The notes below the pieces were generated by a model, which saw only the letters and a program-made list of their open reading frames with translations, was not told the DNA's origin and made no database searches. A DNA stretch of 64,000 nucleotides from Streptomyces sp. NBC_00353 (GTDB lineage Bacteria; Actinomycetota; Actinomycetes; Streptomycetales; Streptomycetaceae): NCBI RefSeq assembly GCF_036108815.1, contig NZ_CP107985.1:9421501-9485500 (forward strand), read 5' to 3'. Position numbers and translations under genes: made by a program. Below are positions 62,588 through 64,000 of this stretch, piece after piece. The first letter of the stretch is position 1; each line of letters starts with the position of its first letter.

Positions 62588-63165
62588 CCGTCCGGCACTG
62601 CGGCCGTCTCCCGGCTCCTCCTCTTGGCCTCGATGACCGCCGGCTCCTGCAACCGCCCGGTGCTGGGCCCCGGCCCTCCTCGGCCCGGATCCCAGGGCGC
62701 CGCCAGCACACGTAGTTCGAAGAGGACGCCGGGCCGGATGGCGGGCAGGGGTGCCGTCGGCGTCGGCCAGGTCGGCGAGGACGCGGCGGCGCCGCCGGTC
62801 GAGCGGCCCTGTGCTGACTCGCGCTGAAACTCCGCCGACCGCATCCGCACCCTCACCGCCGACACCAAGCCCACCCGCACCTCCCGCCTTGCACCCCACT
62901 CACCTGGAACGCCGCCCCGAGCACACCGGCCCGGCATCTCCGCAGCGCGCCGGCACGCCCTGCGCGAGACCTGGCCCCGCGGCCCGGTAGCTGCGCGGAG
63001 TCTTGCCGTAGCGGATGGCCGGGGCCCCGGCTCCTTCAACCCGGGGCCCCACGCGCGCACATGCCCCCGCTGGGCCGGGCGGGCCCGATCATGCCGCCTC
63101 GGGTGGGCTCGGCCCAGTGGCAGACCGCGAGGCGGGGGGTGGGCCACGCCCCTTGCGACATCGCA
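62588..63165. other. intergenic region
   Basis: About 580 bases with no gene recognised on either strand before the dyad array. Confidence 0.4.
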
Positions 63166-63382
63166 TGGCGTCACATGATGTCGGGTGGCACCGCTTGGCA
63201 CCATCCGGCGTCACCCGGTGCCACTCCGCGCTCCCGGAAGCGCATGAGCGTCCATGGCGCCACAATCACTCAGGTGGACGCCAGTATGTTTTCGCAGGTC
63301 AGAGTAGTTAAGTCGGCTGGCGCCCCACGGATATCGCCGCACTGCTTGCGCATGGAGCCATTGTGGTGCCACTATGGCGTCA
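63166..63382. promoter_or_regulatory. phased array of TGGYRYCA dyads upstream of the RHH gene
   Basis: Eight copies of an 8-bp palindromic word (TGGCGTCA, TGGCACC, TGGCACCA, CGGCGTCA, CGGTGCCA, TGGCGCCA, TGGTGCCA, TGGCGTCA) start at 63166, 63186, 63196, 63206, 63216, 63255, 63364 and 63375. Four are spaced exactly 10 bases and the last two 11 bases; the last one overlaps the start codon. Such arrays are typical targets of ribbon-helix-helix repressors. Confidence 0.6.
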
Positions 63383-63900
63383 TGGACCTCACGCCGTATA
63401 TCGACACCCTCCGCCGCGAACTTGCGGTGGCCGCCGAAGCCGGCGGCGACGAAGCCCGCGAGCTGGCAGAGAGGCTCACCGCTCCCCTGGAGTCGGCGAC
63501 CCGGCTGACCATGCTCAATGTGCTCTCCGCCGCGATGGACGAGATCACCCGCGAACTCGCCCCCGGCTCGGTCGACGTACGGCTGCGCGGGCTCGACCCC
63601 GACTTCGTGGTGACACTGCCGCCCACCGACGGAGGCGCCCCCGCGGAGCCGGCCGAGCCCGTCGAACCACTCAAGACCCCGGTCCCGGCCGACGGCGACG
63701 AGGGCGGCACCGCCCGCGTCAACCTGCGTCTGCCGGCCCACCTCAAGGCCCGCGCCGAGGAGGTCGCCGGCCGCGAGGGCCTGTCGGTCAACGCGTGGCT
63801 GGTGCGCGCCGTGTCGGCCGCGGTCGACGGCGGCACCCGGCCGCGTACGACGGAGAAGACCCAGACCATCGGACAGAGCTTCACGGGCTGGGTGCGCTAG
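63382..63900 (+). CDS. ribbon-helix-helix (HicB-like) DNA-binding protein
   Basis: 172 residues: an N-terminal helical domain (LTPYIDTLRRELAVAAEAGGDEARELAERL), a DUF-like middle, a Pro/Ala/Glu linker (about 95-115) and a C-terminal RHH module (ARVNLRLPAHLKARAEEVAGREGLSVNAWLVRAVSAAV). The family is annotated as HicB-like antitoxin in Streptomyces, but no HicA toxin is next to it. The phased dyads at its promoter and start codon suggest autorepression. The next gene begins 82 bases later on the same strand. Confidence 0.85.
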   Translation: MDLTPYIDTLRRELAVAAEAGGDEARELAERLTAPLESATRLTMLNVLSAAMDEITRELAPGSVDVRLRGLDPDFVVTLPPTDGGAPAEPAEPVEPLKTPVPADGDEGGTARVNLRLPAHLKARAEEVAGREGLSVNAWLVRAVSAAVDGGTRPRTTEKTQTIGQSFTGWVR

Positions 63901-63982
63901 CCGCGCCCCCGCCCGCACCACTTCACCCACACCACGTCCCACCAGCGGGGACGTCCCAAAGACCCAAGAGGACGGGACAGCC

Positions 63983-64000
63983 ATGCCTTCTTTCGACACC
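63983..64000 (+). CDS. start of next gene, cut by window end
   Basis: GAGGACGGGACAGCC then ATG: the first six codons read MPSFDT. In Streptomyces this start often belongs to a DUF4097-type beta-strand repeat protein that follows a HicB-like gene; the assignment comes from that context only. Confidence 0.4.

Overview
The window is high-GC DNA of an actinobacterium, almost certainly a Streptomyces. The evidence is strong G/C third-position bias, AGGAGG-type ribosome binding sites, a complete conservon (CvnA-D plus P450), a class I terpene cyclase and a mycothione reductase. No rRNA, tRNA or CRISPR array was seen.

Bases 1-23,850 form one functional block for oxalate and formate metabolism. It holds a beta-carbonic anhydrase, a C-terminally truncated acyl-CoA dehydrogenase-like gene, a GntR/FCD regulator, the NAD-dependent molybdenum formate dehydrogenase operon fdsGBAD and an OxlT-type oxalate/formate transporter. 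After an IS remnant carrying a lipoprotein gene come a second GntR/FCD regulator, the transhydrogenase genes pntAB, a PanE-like reductase, a LysR regulator, an AMP-dependent ligase, oxc, frc and a PAS-only protein. Read as a pathway: oxalate enters by OxlT and is activated by Frc (perhaps primed by the ligase). Oxc makes formyl-CoA and CO2, and Fds oxidises the released formate to CO2 with NADH. PntAB can turn NADH into NADPH, which would let the PanE homologue reduce oxalyl-CoA to glyoxylate for carbon assimilation, as reported for PanE2 of Methylobacterium extorquens. A dyad, GCATAC-N-GTATGC-AATC, recurs in front of most transcription units of the block and looks like the operator of one or both GntR proteins. 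Two GATA-N9-TATC dyads in the ligase/oxc gap look like LysR boxes.

Bases 23,850-26,450 are decayed intergenic DNA (YCII fragment, IS5-like fragment) with an intact YCII gene and a DUF2975/HTH pair. Bases 26,450-36,230 hold the conservon cvnABCD, translationally coupled to a CYP157-like P450 that lacks the ExxR motif. A convergent sesquiterpene-type cyclase follows, its 3' end and terminator partly duplicated, then 1.5 kb of GC-rich repeats and a second P450. CvnA ends in a long hexapeptide repeat.

Bases 36,230-47,030 are a mixed accessory stretch: a frameshifted lipoprotein, a methyltransferase, a lone TnpB element with IS200/IS605-type ends, a ComB-like phosphatase, an NMT1-like binding protein, an SDR lacking the usual catalytic residues, a class I amidotransferase and a large LuxR (LAL) regulator. 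Bases 47,030-60,330 are a redox and xenobiotic stretch with much repeat and pseudogene debris: a truncated hydrolase, an OhrR/MarR protein, a VOC protein, an atypical disulfide-reductase-like flavoprotein, an AraC regulator divergent from a quinone-oxidoreductase-like MDR, an epoxide hydrolase and mycothione reductase. An inverted pair of ~363-bp repeats lies at 47.1 and 57.2 kb. The last 3.7 kb carry a small hypothetical gene, an Lrp regulator divergent from an LLM oxidoreductase-deaminase pair, and an RHH (HicB-like) protein preceded by a helically phased array of 8-bp dyads. The window ends in the first codons of the next gene.
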